DNA from: Lentimicrobiaceae bacterium
GTDB taxonomy: Bacteria > Bacteroidota > Bacteroidia > Bacteroidales > F082
Direction: 5' to 3'
DNA length: 64,000 nt
Assembly (NCBI GenBank): GCA_015061335.1
Contig: SUWT01000005.1
Span: forward strand, 1-64,000
Part shown: one piece after another, positions 9,310-18,700 of the stretch
Position numbering within the stretch: position 1 is the first letter of the stretch
Layout: every line of letters begins with the position of its first letter
The notes under the pieces: generated by a model
Databases searched by the model: none
Told to the model about the DNA's origin: nothing
What the model saw: the letters and a program-made list of their open reading frames with translations, nothing else
Position numbers and translations under genes: made by a program

Positions 9310-9588
9310 TCAGATAATTGCAATAACATCGTTTTCTCTCATTATCATATAATCCTTTCCATCCAAATGGAATTCTGTGCCAGCGTATTTACCATAAATA
9401 ACTACATCACCTACTTGTAATGTCATAGGATTGTCTTTTGTTCCAGGACCAACTGCTACTACGACACCCTTCTGTGGTTTTTCTTTTGCTGTGTCAGGAA
9501 TAATAATTCCACTTGCTGTCTTTTGTTCTGCGAGAGCAGGTTCTATAACAACTCTGTCTGCCAATGGTTTAATTGATAATTGTGTCAT
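9310..9588 (-). CDS. groES: Co-chaperonin GroES
   Basis: 92-residue lid subunit that caps GroEL. Family features are clear: [12 protein letters not shown] at the N-terminus, the mobile loop around residues 17-35 ([17 protein letters not shown]), VVAVGPG and the C-terminal [13 protein letters not shown]. It is the first gene of the groES-groEL operon. The 156-base gap upstream contains the terminator of secG (transcribed in the same direction) and an AT-rich stretch in which no strong TAnnTTTG box could be picked out. Confidence 0.98.
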   Translation of the reverse strand: MTQLSIKPLADRVVIEPALAEQKTASGIIIPDTAKEKPQKGVVVAVGPGTKDNPMTLQVGDVVIYGKYAGTEFHLDGKDYMIMRENDVIAII

Positions 9589-9683
9589 GATTGTATTTAT
9601 TTTACGTTACTATCTGTCATATTAAAAATGTTAACAAAAATTGTAAAATTCCTTATTCAAATTGTTTGCCAAATATCAGAAAT

Positions 9684-9722
9684 AAAAAAAAAATGTCAGA
9701 AATAGTGACATTCTGACATTTT
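9684..9722 (-). terminator. Bidirectional-looking terminator after secG
   Basis: Arms aaaatgtcag (9690-9699) and ctgacatttt (9713-9722) pair perfectly over 10 bp. A-run on the left and T-run on the right give T tails in both directions; the relevant one ends secG. Confidence 0.8.
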
Positions 9723-9744
9723 TTTATTCTATTGTTGATAATAA

Positions 9745-10074
9745 TTATTCAGCTTCAGTTGCTGATGGCATTTGATAATCAGATGGAGTCATTGTATTTT
9801 CTATTTGTTGACGCATTTCTGTATCAACTTTAACACCTGTACCTACTCCGTTCTTTGGTATTGATAAACTTGAAACCAGGCAGAGTACTACTAATACTAT
9901 TGCCAATGTCCATGTAGCCTTCTCTAAGAAGTCTGTGGTTTTACGAACACCTAAAATCTGATTTGATGATGCGAAGTCAGAAACTAATCCACCACCCTTT
10001 GAATTCTGAACTAAAACAACCAACATCATCAAAAAACTGACGATCAGGATGAATACTGAAATTGCTACGTACAT
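9745..10074 (-). CDS. secG: Preprotein translocase subunit SecG
   Basis: Small inner-membrane subunit that assists SecYE protein export. The 109-residue protein has the two family membrane segments (about 2-22 and 53-73) with the typical LVVLVQNSKGGGLVSDF between them, then a polar tail that is longer than in Proteobacteria, as usual in Bacteroidota. It is the last gene of the run pheT / sigma-54 activator / lptE / unknown / secG, separated from the unknown by 11 bases. Confidence 0.95.
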   Translation of the reverse strand: MYVAISVFILIVSFLMMLVVLVQNSKGGGLVSDFASSNQILGVRKTTDFLEKATWTLAIVLVVLCLVSSLSIPKNGVGTGVKVDTEMRQQIENTMTPSDYQMPSATEAE

Positions 10075-10085
10075 CTTATTATTAT

Positions 10086-10850
10086 TTAATTGTTAAACTT
10101 ATTTTTTGCCTTCTCAATTAATTCTGCAAAGTAAACACTTTTTTCTGGATTTTTCAAACTTAATTTTTTGTAAATCGAAATTGCCTTAGAAACATGTCCT
10201 TGATTAAGGTAAATCGTTGCTAATGTTTCACTTATGATATTCTCCTGATCCACAACACTAGCTTGAGCGACCGTTATAGGGTTAAAAAATTCCTGTTTTG
10301 GTCTCGAAATCTGAGGATTTTCTGCGATAAATTTATCAATAATATCACTTTTTGATAAAATTTTCTCCTCTTTCTTATCCTCATTTTTCTCTTGTTGCAA
10401 TTCATAAATTCTATTCTCGATAAGCATCTTAAGTTCATCTAGCGATTTACGTTTCTCTTCAAGAAGTGCCATTTCTCTAGACAATTCTTCTTTCGACGAC
10501 ATACTCAGATCGATTTCGGGAATAATGATTGCCTCAGATACAATATGAGGTTCAGTTTCTTTATTCTCTTCACTAAATTCATCAGGCAAGTCAGATACTG
10601 ACATTTTTTCCTTCGATTCTGCTAAACGGCATCTCAAAGAGTTTCTGTCGGGCGACATCGCTGCTGCAAGACGAAGCTGTCTATTGGCTTTCTTATCATC
10701 GTTAAGATCCATACCAATAGCCAGAAGCACCTGTGCTACTGTAAAATACGGATACGAAACAACAAGATTCTGCAAATGAGCCACATCATTGTTATCAATA
10801 CTATGCGTATTAGTCAAAATATGTTCAAAACGTCCGTTTTCCATCACCAA
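10086..10850 (-). CDS. Conserved unknown, tetratricopeptide-like
   Basis: 254-residue soluble protein of unknown function. The first 90 residues are helical and TPR-like (YPYFTVAQVLLAIGMDLND, RQLRLAAAMSPDR); the middle is an acidic coiled-coil region (about 100-165, Glu/Lys-rich, EEKRKSLDELKMLIENRIYELQQE); the end returns to TPR-like sequence (LATIYLNQGHVSKAISIYKKLSLKNPEKSVYFAELIEKAK). It overlaps lptE by 7 bases and is 11 bases from secG, so it is co-expressed with envelope-export genes. A role in envelope assembly is guilt by association only. Confidence 0.75.
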   Translation of the reverse strand: MVMENGRFEHILTNTHSIDNNDVAHLQNLVVSYPYFTVAQVLLAIGMDLNDDKKANRQLRLAAAMSPDRNSLRCRLAESKEKMSVSDLPDEFSEENKETEPHIVSEAIIIPEIDLSMSSKEELSREMALLEEKRKSLDELKMLIENRIYELQQEKNEDKKEEKILSKSDIIDKFIAENPQISRPKQEFFNPITVAQASVVDQENIISETLATIYLNQGHVSKAISIYKKLSLKNPEKSVYFAELIEKAKNKFNN

Positions 10851-11356
10851 TTCACCACCGCCTTATTGAAGATATCCTGACACAAATCATTAATAATAGT
10901 TTCTACCAAAACATCCTGAACAAGATTTAAATCCTGATTACTGGGATAATCCTGATATTGGGAAAAACTTTGCTCGAAATTCTTAGACTCGTCATATTTA
11001 TTTGTAAATCTGATATTTACAGTAACAGTCAATCTATTCATAGCAGCAGTCTGATTACCTGTAATCGCAATAGGAGAAGTAGAATACCCTGTTATCTCTC
11101 CTTCTAAAGCCAGATCTCCATTCTGAGCTACCGACTCTAAGGTCGTCTGGTTTACAAACATATCATTAAGAGCATTTGTAATACTGTTACTCAACAAAGG
11201 ATTTACCAACTGTGCATGATTTGGGAAATACTGAACAGAAACAGTCTTTGCTTCAGGAGGTATAGATGCTCCAGTAAAAGAATATACACCACAACTCATC
11301 AAAAGACTACATGTCAACAAGACCAAAAGGCAAGGTATTATATTTTTTTTCATCAA
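10844..11356 (-). CDS. lptE: LptE-like LPS-assembly lipoprotein
   Basis: Outer-membrane lipoprotein that in this family partners the LptD translocon in placing lipopolysaccharide at the cell surface. 170 residues: signal peptide with lipobox LMSC (Cys22), then GVYSFTGASIPPEAKTVSVQ typical of the Bacteroidota LptE family, and a C-terminal amphipathic region. It overlaps the sigma-54 activator start by 4 bases and the next gene by 7, indicating translational coupling. The lptD gene is not in this window. Confidence 0.88.
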   Translation of the reverse strand: MMKKNIIPCLLVLLTCSLLMSCGVYSFTGASIPPEAKTVSVQYFPNHAQLVNPLLSNSITNALNDMFVNQTTLESVAQNGDLALEGEITGYSTSPIAITGNQTAAMNRLTVTVNIRFTNKYDESKNFEQSFSQYQDYPSNQDLNLVQDVLVETIINDLCQDIFNKAVVNW

Positions 11357-12567
11357 AGATTGATTTTATATTCATTAATTTTTCTGTATAGGGTTCTTTC
11401 ACTAATACCTAATTCCTTAGCTGCTTCTTTTCTTTTTCCTTTGTGACGCTCTAATGCCTTACAAATAAGTTCTTTCTCCTTCTCTTCTATTGATAATGTC
11501 TGCTCTTCATCCTGATTTCTTATCTCATTATCTGTATCTTGCACATAGACAAAAGCATCTTCTTCTTCAAGAGGAGAAGAAATAACAGTAGCATTAATAG
11601 GTGTAATATTCTGTGTATCAGTCAGATGTTGCATTGCAACTCTTTGTTCTGACAATTCTTTGACTGTCTTACGAAGCTCAAGAATGTCGTTCTTCATATC
11701 AAACAACACCTTATATAAAATATCTCTTTCTGATATTGGCTCATCTTCATGCTTACCTTTATATAATGTAGGCAAGACTGTCACATTATTATTCGGGAGA
11801 TAATTTTTCAATATTTCTGGTGTCACCACTCTTTCATTTTCTATGATAGAGATTTGTTCAGTAATATTTTTTAACTGTCTGACATTACCATCCCAGCGAT
11901 AATTCTCCATCATAACGAGAGCCTCTTGTGTAAGTTGAATGGCTGGCATGTGATATTTTTCTGCAAAATCGGCGGAGAACTTCCTGAATAACAGACGAAT
12001 ATCATCTTTACGTTCTCTTAATGAAGGCATATAGATAGGGACTGTATTAAGGCGATAGTATAAATCTTCTCTAAATTTGCCTTTTTCTATTGCCATAGGA
12101 ATATTAAGATTAGTAGCAGCAACAATACGAACATCTGTTTTCTGTATCTTAGACGAACCTACTTTTATAAACTCTCCATTTTCCAACACTCTCAAAAGAC
12201 GAGCCTGTGTTGCCAAAGGCAATTCACCAACTTCATCAAGGAAAATTGTTCCACCATCAGCGACCTCAAAATATCCTTTACGGGTTTCGTATGCACCTGT
12301 AAATGAGCCTTTCTCATGACCAAAAAGTTCAGAATCTATTGTTCCCTCCGGAATAGCTCCACAGTTGATCGCAAAATAATTCTTGTGTTTTCTAGAACTA
12401 TTCTGATGTATGATCTGAGGAAAAACATCCTTACCTGTACCACTCTCACCATTAATCAATACCGTGAGATCGGTCTCAGCTACCTGAACTGCTATCTCTA
12501 TAGCTCTATTCAGTTTAGGATCATTACCTATAATCTTAAAACGTTGTTTTATCGATTGGACGTCCAT
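11353..12567 (-). CDS. Sigma-54 activator without a receiver domain
   Basis: Enhancer-binding AAA+ ATPase that would open promoters bound by RNA polymerase with sigma-54. It begins directly with the ATPase core: Walker A GESGTGKD (40-47), the sigma-54 contact loop as GSFTGA (87-92; the textbook form is GAFTGA), Walker B GGTIFLDEVGE (about 106-115). A less conserved linker (about 255-365) with a coiled-coil part leads to a Fis-type helix-turn-helix at the end (KEAAKELGISERTLYRKINE). The lack of an N-terminal sensor domain suggests control by abundance or by a partner. It lies between pheT (1-base gap) and lptE (4-base overlap), a conserved arrangement in Bacteroidota. Confidence 0.92.
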   Translation of the reverse strand: MDVQSIKQRFKIIGNDPKLNRAIEIAVQVAETDLTVLINGESGTGKDVFPQIIHQNSSRKHKNYFAINCGAIPEGTIDSELFGHEKGSFTGAYETRKGYFEVADGGTIFLDEVGELPLATQARLLRVLENGEFIKVGSSKIQKTDVRIVAATNLNIPMAIEKGKFREDLYYRLNTVPIYMPSLRERKDDIRLLFRKFSADFAEKYHMPAIQLTQEALVMMENYRWDGNVRQLKNITEQISIIENERVVTPEILKNYLPNNNVTVLPTLYKGKHEDEPISERDILYKVLFDMKNDILELRKTVKELSEQRVAMQHLTDTQNITPINATVISSPLEEEDAFVYVQDTDNEIRNQDEEQTLSIEEKEKELICKALERHKGKRKEAAKELGISERTLYRKINEYKINL

Positions 12568-12568
12568 C

Positions 12569-15037
12569 TTATCTTAATGTAGCTTTTAATTGTTGTTCTA
12601 TAGCAGTCTGAATCTTCGACATAGTCTTTTCTATCAGCTTATCTGTCAATGTCTTCTGTGTATCAAGAAGAGTAAAGCTCATAGCATATTGTTTTCTACC
12701 CTCTGGAATCTTATCACCAGTATAGATATCAAACAAATTAACAGCTGTCAAGATTCTGTTTTCTGCAGCAAAAGCAACATTTCTAACTTGCTCAAAGTTC
12801 ACATTCTTATCAAAAATTAAAGCCAAGTCACGGCGAACAGCAGGGAATTTTGGCAATGGCTCATAACGCACAGGCTTAGATTCCTTGTTAGCTTTTAACA
12901 AATTATCCCAATTCATTGTGGCATGATATACATCTCTCTTCAAGTCAAAGAGCTTTAAGGTTTTTTTACTTAGTTTTCCTAATGTGCACAATTCCATACC
13001 ATTCAATGAATATACTATAGAATATTCATAATGAGAGAGTTTACCTTCGTTCATCTCTAGTTTATCTATATCTAGATTAAGCTTATGTAAAACTCCTAAG
13101 GTATATTTCTTAAGTTCATAAAAGTCAACATTCTGTGGTTTATTATTCCACAATTCCTCTGCATTCTTTCCTGTAATAAAAAGGTCAAGATTATATATCT
13201 CAGAATATGGAGACAATGCCTTAGCACCTTCTTGTTTCTTTGAGGCATCATAGAAATATGTATTACCAAATTCAAAGAATTTGATATCGAATATCTTATG
13301 ATTATGATTATTTTCTATACTCTTTAATCCGCCAAAAAGGAGTGACTGACGTAATACATTAAGATCGCTACTTAATGGATTCAAAATCTTGACATTTCTA
13401 TTTTCATCGAAGCTCTCCATCTCGATAGTATAAGCCTCTTTAGTCAGAGAGTTATTCATTATCTCATAGAAACCATTAGAAGCCAACATGATAGAGATAT
13501 TTCTCTTTAACAATTCCGGATTAGGTTTTGTTACGACATTTAGTGTAGCGTTGATTTTCTCCGGGATCGCGATATTATCGTAACCATATATACGAAGTAT
13601 TTCTTCTACTAGGTCGGCAGGACGATAAACTTCCACCTTACAACTTGGAATATCGACAATAACAGATTCATTATCAAGTTCAACAATTGCACAATCGAGA
13701 TCTTTTAGGATATTAACTGCGATATCTTTTTCAATTTCCTGACCTGCTATTTTGTTAAGATAAGCAAATTTAAGTGTAACACGAACTGGTGTAAAATCAG
13801 CATTTTTCACATCTTTAACATCTGAAGAGATTGTACCGCCAGCTAATTCCTTTATAAGAAGAGCGGCACGTTTCAATGCGTATAAGGTCATATTCGGGTC
13901 ACATCCACGTTCAAAACGGAAACTTGCATCTGTTTGTAAGGCATGATATTTTGATGTCTTTCGTACTGATGTAGGATTAAAGTAAGCACTTTCAATAAAG
14001 ATATTAGTAGTTTCTTCTGTCACACCTGACTCCGCACCTCCAAAGACACCCGCGATACACATTGGTTCTTCTTCATTGCAAATCATCAAGTTTGTATTAG
14101 TAAGCTTACGTTCTACTCCATCTAAAGTAATAAAAGGAGTACCTTCTTCCAGACATTTTACTATTACTTTCTTACCTTTTATTTTATCAGCATCAAAAGT
14201 ATGTAATGGTTGACCAGTCTCCATTAATACATAATTAGAAATATCAACTATATTGTTTATTGAACGTAGTCCAACAGCTTCCAATCTATGTTTCAACCAC
14301 TTAGGTGAAGGTCCCACTTTTACTCCACTGACAGTCACGCCTGAATAACGAGGACATGCCTTAGTATCTTCTACTACTATTTCTATTTCATTATCATTAT
14401 TATCGACTTTAAAATCATCTACCGAAGGAATAATGAGATGATATTTATCTGTTTTCTCTTGATAGTTAAGAGCAGCCACCAGGTCACGGTTAACGCCTAT
14501 ATGAGATGTTGCATCTGAGCGGTTAGCAGTAAGACCTATCTCGATCGTAACATCTTGTTCTACCGGGAAATAATAAGAAGCTGGTTTCCCGACTTCATAA
14601 TCTTCGGGAAGTACCATTATACCATCATGTGATTCACCAAGCTGGAGTTCGTCCTCAGCACAAATCATACCTTCAGATACCTCTCCACGTATCTTGCCTT
14701 TTTTAATTGTAAATGATTCTCCATCTTTATATAATTCTGTCCCTATAGTAGCAACTAAAACCTTTTGTCCTTCGGCTACATTTGGAGCGCCACAGACAAT
14801 ATTGAGAGGTTCTTCCGCTCCAACATCAACCTTAGTAATATGGAGATGATCAGAGTTTGGGTGATCTACACAATATATTACCTTTCCCACAACTACACCT
14901 TTTAAGGCACCTTTAACAGATTCGTACGATGTTAAATCTTCAACTTCTAAACCTGTTCCTGTTAATTTTTTTGCTATTTCTTCTGCTGATAATTCGCAGT
15001 TGATATACTGCTTGAGCCAATTATAAGATACTTTCAT
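12569..15037 (-). CDS. pheT: Phenylalanyl-tRNA synthetase beta subunit
   Basis: Beta subunit of the heterotetramer that charges tRNA-Phe. The 822 residues have the N-terminal MKVSYNWLKQYI, a tRNA-binding OB domain (about 40-155, with HPNSDHLHITKVDVG and VCGAPNV), the B3/B4 editing region, the B5 domain and the C-terminal anticodon-binding ferredoxin-like domain (YEPLPKFPAVRRDLAL to the end). The reading frame is open a further 70 codons upstream, but that part is hydrophobic, unlike the family and crosses the promoter at 15060-15067, so the ATG at 15037 was chosen. pheS is not adjacent. It heads the operon running to secG. Confidence 0.96.
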   Translation of the reverse strand: MKVSYNWLKQYINCELSAEEIAKKLTGTGLEVEDLTSYESVKGALKGVVVGKVIYCVDHPNSDHLHITKVDVGAEEPLNIVCGAPNVAEGQKVLVATIGTELYKDGESFTIKKGKIRGEVSEGMICAEDELQLGESHDGIMVLPEDYEVGKPASYYFPVEQDVTIEIGLTANRSDATSHIGVNRDLVAALNYQEKTDKYHLIIPSVDDFKVDNNDNEIEIVVEDTKACPRYSGVTVSGVKVGPSPKWLKHRLEAVGLRSINNIVDISNYVLMETGQPLHTFDADKIKGKKVIVKCLEEGTPFITLDGVERKLTNTNLMICNEEEPMCIAGVFGGAESGVTEETTNIFIESAYFNPTSVRKTSKYHALQTDASFRFERGCDPNMTLYALKRAALLIKELAGGTISSDVKDVKNADFTPVRVTLKFAYLNKIAGQEIEKDIAVNILKDLDCAIVELDNESVIVDIPSCKVEVYRPADLVEEILRIYGYDNIAIPEKINATLNVVTKPNPELLKRNISIMLASNGFYEIMNNSLTKEAYTIEMESFDENRNVKILNPLSSDLNVLRQSLLFGGLKSIENNHNHKIFDIKFFEFGNTYFYDASKKQEGAKALSPYSEIYNLDLFITGKNAEELWNNKPQNVDFYELKKYTLGVLHKLNLDIDKLEMNEGKLSHYEYSIVYSLNGMELCTLGKLSKKTLKLFDLKRDVYHATMNWDNLLKANKESKPVRYEPLPKFPAVRRDLALIFDKNVNFEQVRNVAFAAENRILTAVNLFDIYTGDKIPEGRKQYAMSFTLLDTQKTLTDKLIEKTMSKIQTAIEQQLKATLR

Positions 15038-15059
15038 TGTAAAATCATGATTTAAGATG

Positions 15060-15067
15060 CAAAGATA
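15060..15067 (-). promoter_or_regulatory. TAnnTTTG -7 box of pheT
   Basis: TATCTTTG on the minus strand, 22 bases before the pheT start codon; it decides against an upstream start. Confidence 0.7.
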
Positions 15068-15184
15068 ACAATTTCTGACAAAATGGCAGATATTTTTACA
15101 GTTTTTTTTTACATTATAAAAGATGACAATTGCGAGACAAATGATATATATCGATAATATCGATACTATGATTGAAATTATCGG

Positions 15185-15217
15185 TTTGACAGATATTGTA
15201 TTTCTGTAGTATTTTTG
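15185..15217 (+). promoter_or_regulatory. -33 / -7 promoter of the peroxiredoxin
   Basis: TTTG at 15185-15188 and TATTTTTG at 15210-15217, spaced 21 bases, close to the full Bacteroidota consensus. Predicted leader of about 50 bases before ATG 15272. Confidence 0.7.
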
Positions 15218-15271
15218 CAGCGTGAATGAACAAAGAAATAAAAACAAGTATTATATTAAAAACAAAATAAA

Positions 15272-15991
15272 ATGGAAACAAATAACACAAACAACACAAT
15301 CAATGTAATGCCAAGAATTGGCGACAATGCTCCTTCATTTAAAGCAAGAACAACACAAGGTGAAATCAATTTCCCGTCAGATTACAAAGGCATGTGGAAA
15401 ATCTTATTTAGTCATCCAGCCGATTTCACACCTGTATGCACATCAGAGTTCATGTCATTTGGCAAATTAGCAGATGATTTTGCAAAGCTCAACACACAAT
15501 TAGTAGGTCTTTCTGTAGATGGCTTATACAGTCATATTGCATGGTTACGTACCATAAAGGAAAAGATTGACTGGAAAGGCATGAAGAATATGGAGATCAT
15601 GTTCCCGCTCATTGATGATGTAGGAATGAATGTAGCCCAGATGTACGGTATGATACAACCTGGCGAAAGTACGACAGCGGCTGTACGTGCAGTATTCTTC
15701 ATTGATCCGCAGGACAAGATACGTACAATAATGTATTATCCTCTTTCATTAGGTCGTAATTTTGATGAGATCAAGAGAGTATTAATAGGATTACAGACAG
15801 CCGACAATTTTGGTGTTGCTTTACCGGCAGATTGGCAACCAGGAGATGAGGTGATTGTACCTACAGCAGGATCGTGCGGTGCTGCAAAAGAGAGAATGCA
15901 AAGCAATGCTGAAGATTTACACTGCTATGATTGGTTTTTCTGTACAAAAAAAATCAGTAAAGAAGCAATTGAAGAAAAGCTTGGTTTGTAA
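15272..15991 (+). CDS. Peroxiredoxin, Prx6 / archaeal type
   Basis: Thiol peroxidase reducing hydrogen peroxide and organic peroxides. The 239 residues include the active site HPADFTPVCTSEF with peroxidatic Cys56, an Arg at the expected position (TTAAVRAVFFID), and a long C-terminal arm bearing Cys202, Cys218 and Cys224. The last pair, six residues apart, matches the arrangement in archaeal Prx6-type enzymes such as that of Aeropyrum, which use it as resolving cysteines. There is no signal peptide, so it acts in the cytoplasm. A thioredoxin gene follows after 18 bases and may be its reductant, although that thioredoxin seems exported. Confidence 0.92.
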   Translation: METNNTNNTINVMPRIGDNAPSFKARTTQGEINFPSDYKGMWKILFSHPADFTPVCTSEFMSFGKLADDFAKLNTQLVGLSVDGLYSHIAWLRTIKEKIDWKGMKNMEIMFPLIDDVGMNVAQMYGMIQPGESTTAAVRAVFFIDPQDKIRTIMYYPLSLGRNFDEIKRVLIGLQTADNFGVALPADWQPGDEVIVPTAGSCGAAKERMQSNAEDLHCYDWFFCTKKISKEAIEEKLGL

Positions 15992-16009
15992 TAATTACTC
16001 TAAAGTTTG

Positions 16010-16447
16010 ATGAAAGTAAGATTAATGTTAATTATGATGCTGCTGCTTTCAATAGAGGCAGCAGCCATCAACAAAGCAGATGAAAAGATGACGATCAATT
16101 TAACAAAAGAAGAATTTATAAAGAAGGTGATGGATTACACTAATAATCCATCAGAATGGAAATATTTAGGTGACAAGCCAGCCATAATAGATTTCTATGC
16201 TTCATGGTGCGGACCATGTCGCATGTTAGCTCCGATAATGGATGAGTTAGCCAAAGAATACGAGGGTAAGATATACATCTATAAAGTTGATACTGAAGCT
16301 GAAGAAGAATTATCACAATTATTTGGAATTCGTTCTATACCATCGATCTTGTTTATTCCTATGGAGGGTAAGCCCATGATGACACAGGGAGCACTTCCAA
16401 AAGCAGAATTAAAAAGGATGATAAACGAAAATTTGGGTGTAGAATAA
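16010..16447 (+). CDS. Thioredoxin-fold protein with probable signal peptide
   Basis: 145 residues with the classic redox motif WCGPC (66-70) and the cis-proline region (GIRSIPSILFIP). The first 20 or so residues (KVRLMLIMMLLLSIEAAA) form a good signal peptide, suggesting a periplasmic location. The thioredoxin domain starts at about residue 27 with MTINLTKEEF, so a second start at 16088 would give an ordinary cytoplasmic thioredoxin of 119 residues. The in-frame TTG at 16007 directly before the ATG was not used. It follows the peroxiredoxin closely and is convergent with recG, 4 bases away. Confidence 0.88.
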   Translation: MKVRLMLIMMLLLSIEAAAINKADEKMTINLTKEEFIKKVMDYTNNPSEWKYLGDKPAIIDFYASWCGPCRMLAPIMDELAKEYEGKIYIYKVDTEAEEELSQLFGIRSIPSILFIPMEGKPMMTQGALPKAELKRMINENLGVE

Positions 16448-16451
16448 CGAC

Positions 16452-18554
16452 TTATCCGATCCTTCCCCAATCGAAGTCAGAAGCAAAATTATTATTAAAA
16501 TAATCCTTTGTCGATTGATGTTCTGGTTTTGAAAGGGAAGGATCCTGATCCAAGAGCAAACCAACCATTTTTCTTGTATGTCGTATGATAGGCTCATCTT
16601 TTAAGAAGTCGCCTATCTTCATTTCTATCATACCCGATTGTCGTGTACCTTGAGTCTCACCCGGACCTCTCAGTTGGAGGTCGGCTTCAGCTATTTCAAA
16701 GCCATCGTTAGTTCTAACCATAGTCTCCATCCTTTTTTTTCCTTCAGCAGTTATTTTATGGTCTGTCACTAAAATGCAATACGACTGATCAGCGCCACGT
16801 CCTACACGGCCTCTCAGCTGATGTAACTGAGAAAGTCCGAATCTATTAGCATTTTCTATAATCATAACACTGGCATTAGGAACATTAACACCAACTTCAA
16901 TAACAGTTGTTGCCACCATAATATGAGCCTGATTTTTCACAAAACGTTGCATCTCGAAATCCTTATCTTCAGCACTCATTTGACCATGAACAACACAAAT
17001 CCTATAATGTGGCTCTGGGAAATCGCGCAATAATGACTCATATCCTTCTTGCAGGTTGATCAAATCCATCTTTTCCGATTCTTTAATAAGAGGATATACA
17101 ACATATATCTGACGTCCCTCAGCTATCTGTTTACGCATAAAGGAAAGCACATTAAGTCGTTGTTCCTGAAACACATGAGTAGTTTTAACAGCCTTTCTTC
17201 CAGGTGGTAATTCATCTATTTTTGAAACATCCAGATCGCCATATTGAGTCATTGCGAGTGTACGAGGGATAGGTGTTGCTGTCATGACGAGTGTATGAGG
17301 AGGATAATGAGTTTTTTCCCAGAAGCGGGCTCTTTGTGCCACACCAAATCTATGTTGCTCATCAACGATACAGATTCCAAGATTTTTAAATCTTACATTA
17401 TCTTCAATAATAGCGTGTGTTCCAATAATTATCTGGACGTCACCATTTTCCAAGGCAGGAAGTATATGTTTTCTATCTTTTTGTTTTGTTGAACCGGTAA
17501 GAAGAGCAACTGATACTTTCATTTCTCCCAGCAATCGTTTTATCGTATCATAATGTTGATTAGCAAGTATTTCTGTAGGAGCCATTAGTGCTGCCTGAAA
17601 ACCATTATCTAATGCTAGAAGCATTACCATTAGAGCTACGATAGTCTTACCGCTACCTACATCACCCTGTAATAAACGATTCATCTGAAAACCTGTTTTC
17701 AGGTCGCTTCGAATTTCCTTAATGACGCGTTTCTGTGCATCTGTAAGCGGGAATGGAAGATTATTTTTATAAAAGTCGTTAAAATAATCGCCTACATTAT
17801 TAAATATGACACTTTTTGTATTACGCTGACGATTTTTTTTATTAAGCAGAAGTCGAAGTTGAAAGAAGAAATGTTCCTCATATTTAAGACGATATGAGGC
17901 TAATTGTATATCATTGCTATTAGATGGTAGATGTATTTTATAATAAGCCGTTTTTCTATTCATCAATTTATCTTGAAAAATTAATGAAGAAGGCAGATTT
18001 TCGGGAATCATCTCCCATGATTGAAGTACAAGAGTTTTGATGAGTTTAGCTATTTGTTTAGAACCCAAGCCTGCATTACGGAGTTTATCGGTAGTATTAT
18101 AAACACCTTGAAGGCTCTCACCTATCACTCTATCTTCCGGATTGTATTCTTCAATATCGGGATGGGTAAAGGTAAATTTATTATTAAAGACATTAGCTTT
18201 ACCGAAGAGAAGGTATTTCTTACCTGGAAGGAACTTATTTTTTATCCATTTAAATCCTTTGAACCAAACCAACTCGATAGAACCAGTTTCATCGGTGAAG
18301 GTAGCAGTCAGACGAGAGATGCGAGTCTCCCCATAAGTTTTCATATTAGATATAGTACCAAGCAGCTGATAATAGACATTATCATCGAATATTTGGTTAA
18401 CTTTATGAATTTTACTACGATCGACATAGCGGAAGGGGAAATAATCGAGCATATCTTGAAAGGTAAAGATACCGAGTTCTTTATTAAGAAGTTCAGCACG
18501 TTTCGGGCCTACGCCTTTTAGAAATTCTATTTTCGTCAGAAGAATGTCAACCAT
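16452..18554 (-). CDS. recG: ATP-dependent DNA helicase RecG
   Basis: Remodels stalled replication forks and branched recombination intermediates. 700 residues, the usual length. The N-terminal wedge/OB domain (about 60-165) is followed by the helicase core: Walker A LLQGDVGSGKT (about 281-291), APTEILANQHY, DEQH box (VDEQHRFGV), TATPIPRTLA, and QLRGRVGRG, then the RecG C-terminal region (LQLRGPGETQGTRQSG). It has no clear promoter box of its own and lies about 150 bases downstream of the gldN terminator. Confidence 0.97.
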   Translation of the reverse strand: MVDILLTKIEFLKGVGPKRAELLNKELGIFTFQDMLDYFPFRYVDRSKIHKVNQIFDDNVYYQLLGTISNMKTYGETRISRLTATFTDETGSIELVWFKGFKWIKNKFLPGKKYLLFGKANVFNNKFTFTHPDIEEYNPEDRVIGESLQGVYNTTDKLRNAGLGSKQIAKLIKTLVLQSWEMIPENLPSSLIFQDKLMNRKTAYYKIHLPSNSNDIQLASYRLKYEEHFFFQLRLLLNKKNRQRNTKSVIFNNVGDYFNDFYKNNLPFPLTDAQKRVIKEIRSDLKTGFQMNRLLQGDVGSGKTIVALMVMLLALDNGFQAALMAPTEILANQHYDTIKRLLGEMKVSVALLTGSTKQKDRKHILPALENGDVQIIIGTHAIIEDNVRFKNLGICIVDEQHRFGVAQRARFWEKTHYPPHTLVMTATPIPRTLAMTQYGDLDVSKIDELPPGRKAVKTTHVFQEQRLNVLSFMRKQIAEGRQIYVVYPLIKESEKMDLINLQEGYESLLRDFPEPHYRICVVHGQMSAEDKDFEMQRFVKNQAHIMVATTVIEVGVNVPNASVMIIENANRFGLSQLHQLRGRVGRGADQSYCILVTDHKITAEGKKRMETMVRTNDGFEIAEADLQLRGPGETQGTRQSGMIEMKIGDFLKDEPIIRHTRKMVGLLLDQDPSLSKPEHQSTKDYFNNNFASDFDWGRIG

Positions 18555-18613
18555 TATTTGTTATAAATTTTGGTTCGTAAAGATAAGAAAAAAGTAGAAA
18601 GAGCGATGTCAAA

Positions 18614-18696
18614 GTCTAAAGTATTTTTTAAATGAAAAAAGTGCCACTGTAAAATTTCAGTAGCACTTCATTTGTCTTGGACTTTTAACTTTAGAC
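18614..18696. repeat. Outer inverted repeat around the gldN terminator
   Basis: gtctaaagt (18614-18622) and actttagac (18688-18696) are perfect reverse complements flanking the terminator hairpin at 18639-18668, giving a nested structure. The right arm lies just before the gldN stop codon. Confidence 0.5.
18635..18668 (-). terminator. Terminator of the por/gld operon
   Basis: Arms aagtgccactg (18639-18649) and cagtagcactt (18658-18668) pair with one mismatch; a T run follows on the minus strand (18635-18640). Confidence 0.75.
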
Positions 18697-18700
18697 AATA

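Noticed and set aside
9589-9680. CIRCE heat-shock operator before groES
   Set aside because: No inverted repeat of the TTAGCACTC type is present in the gap.
15038-15247. N-terminal extension of pheT by 70 codons
   Set aside because: The family start MKVSYNWLKQYI is at 15037, and the extension crosses the promoter box at 15060-15067.
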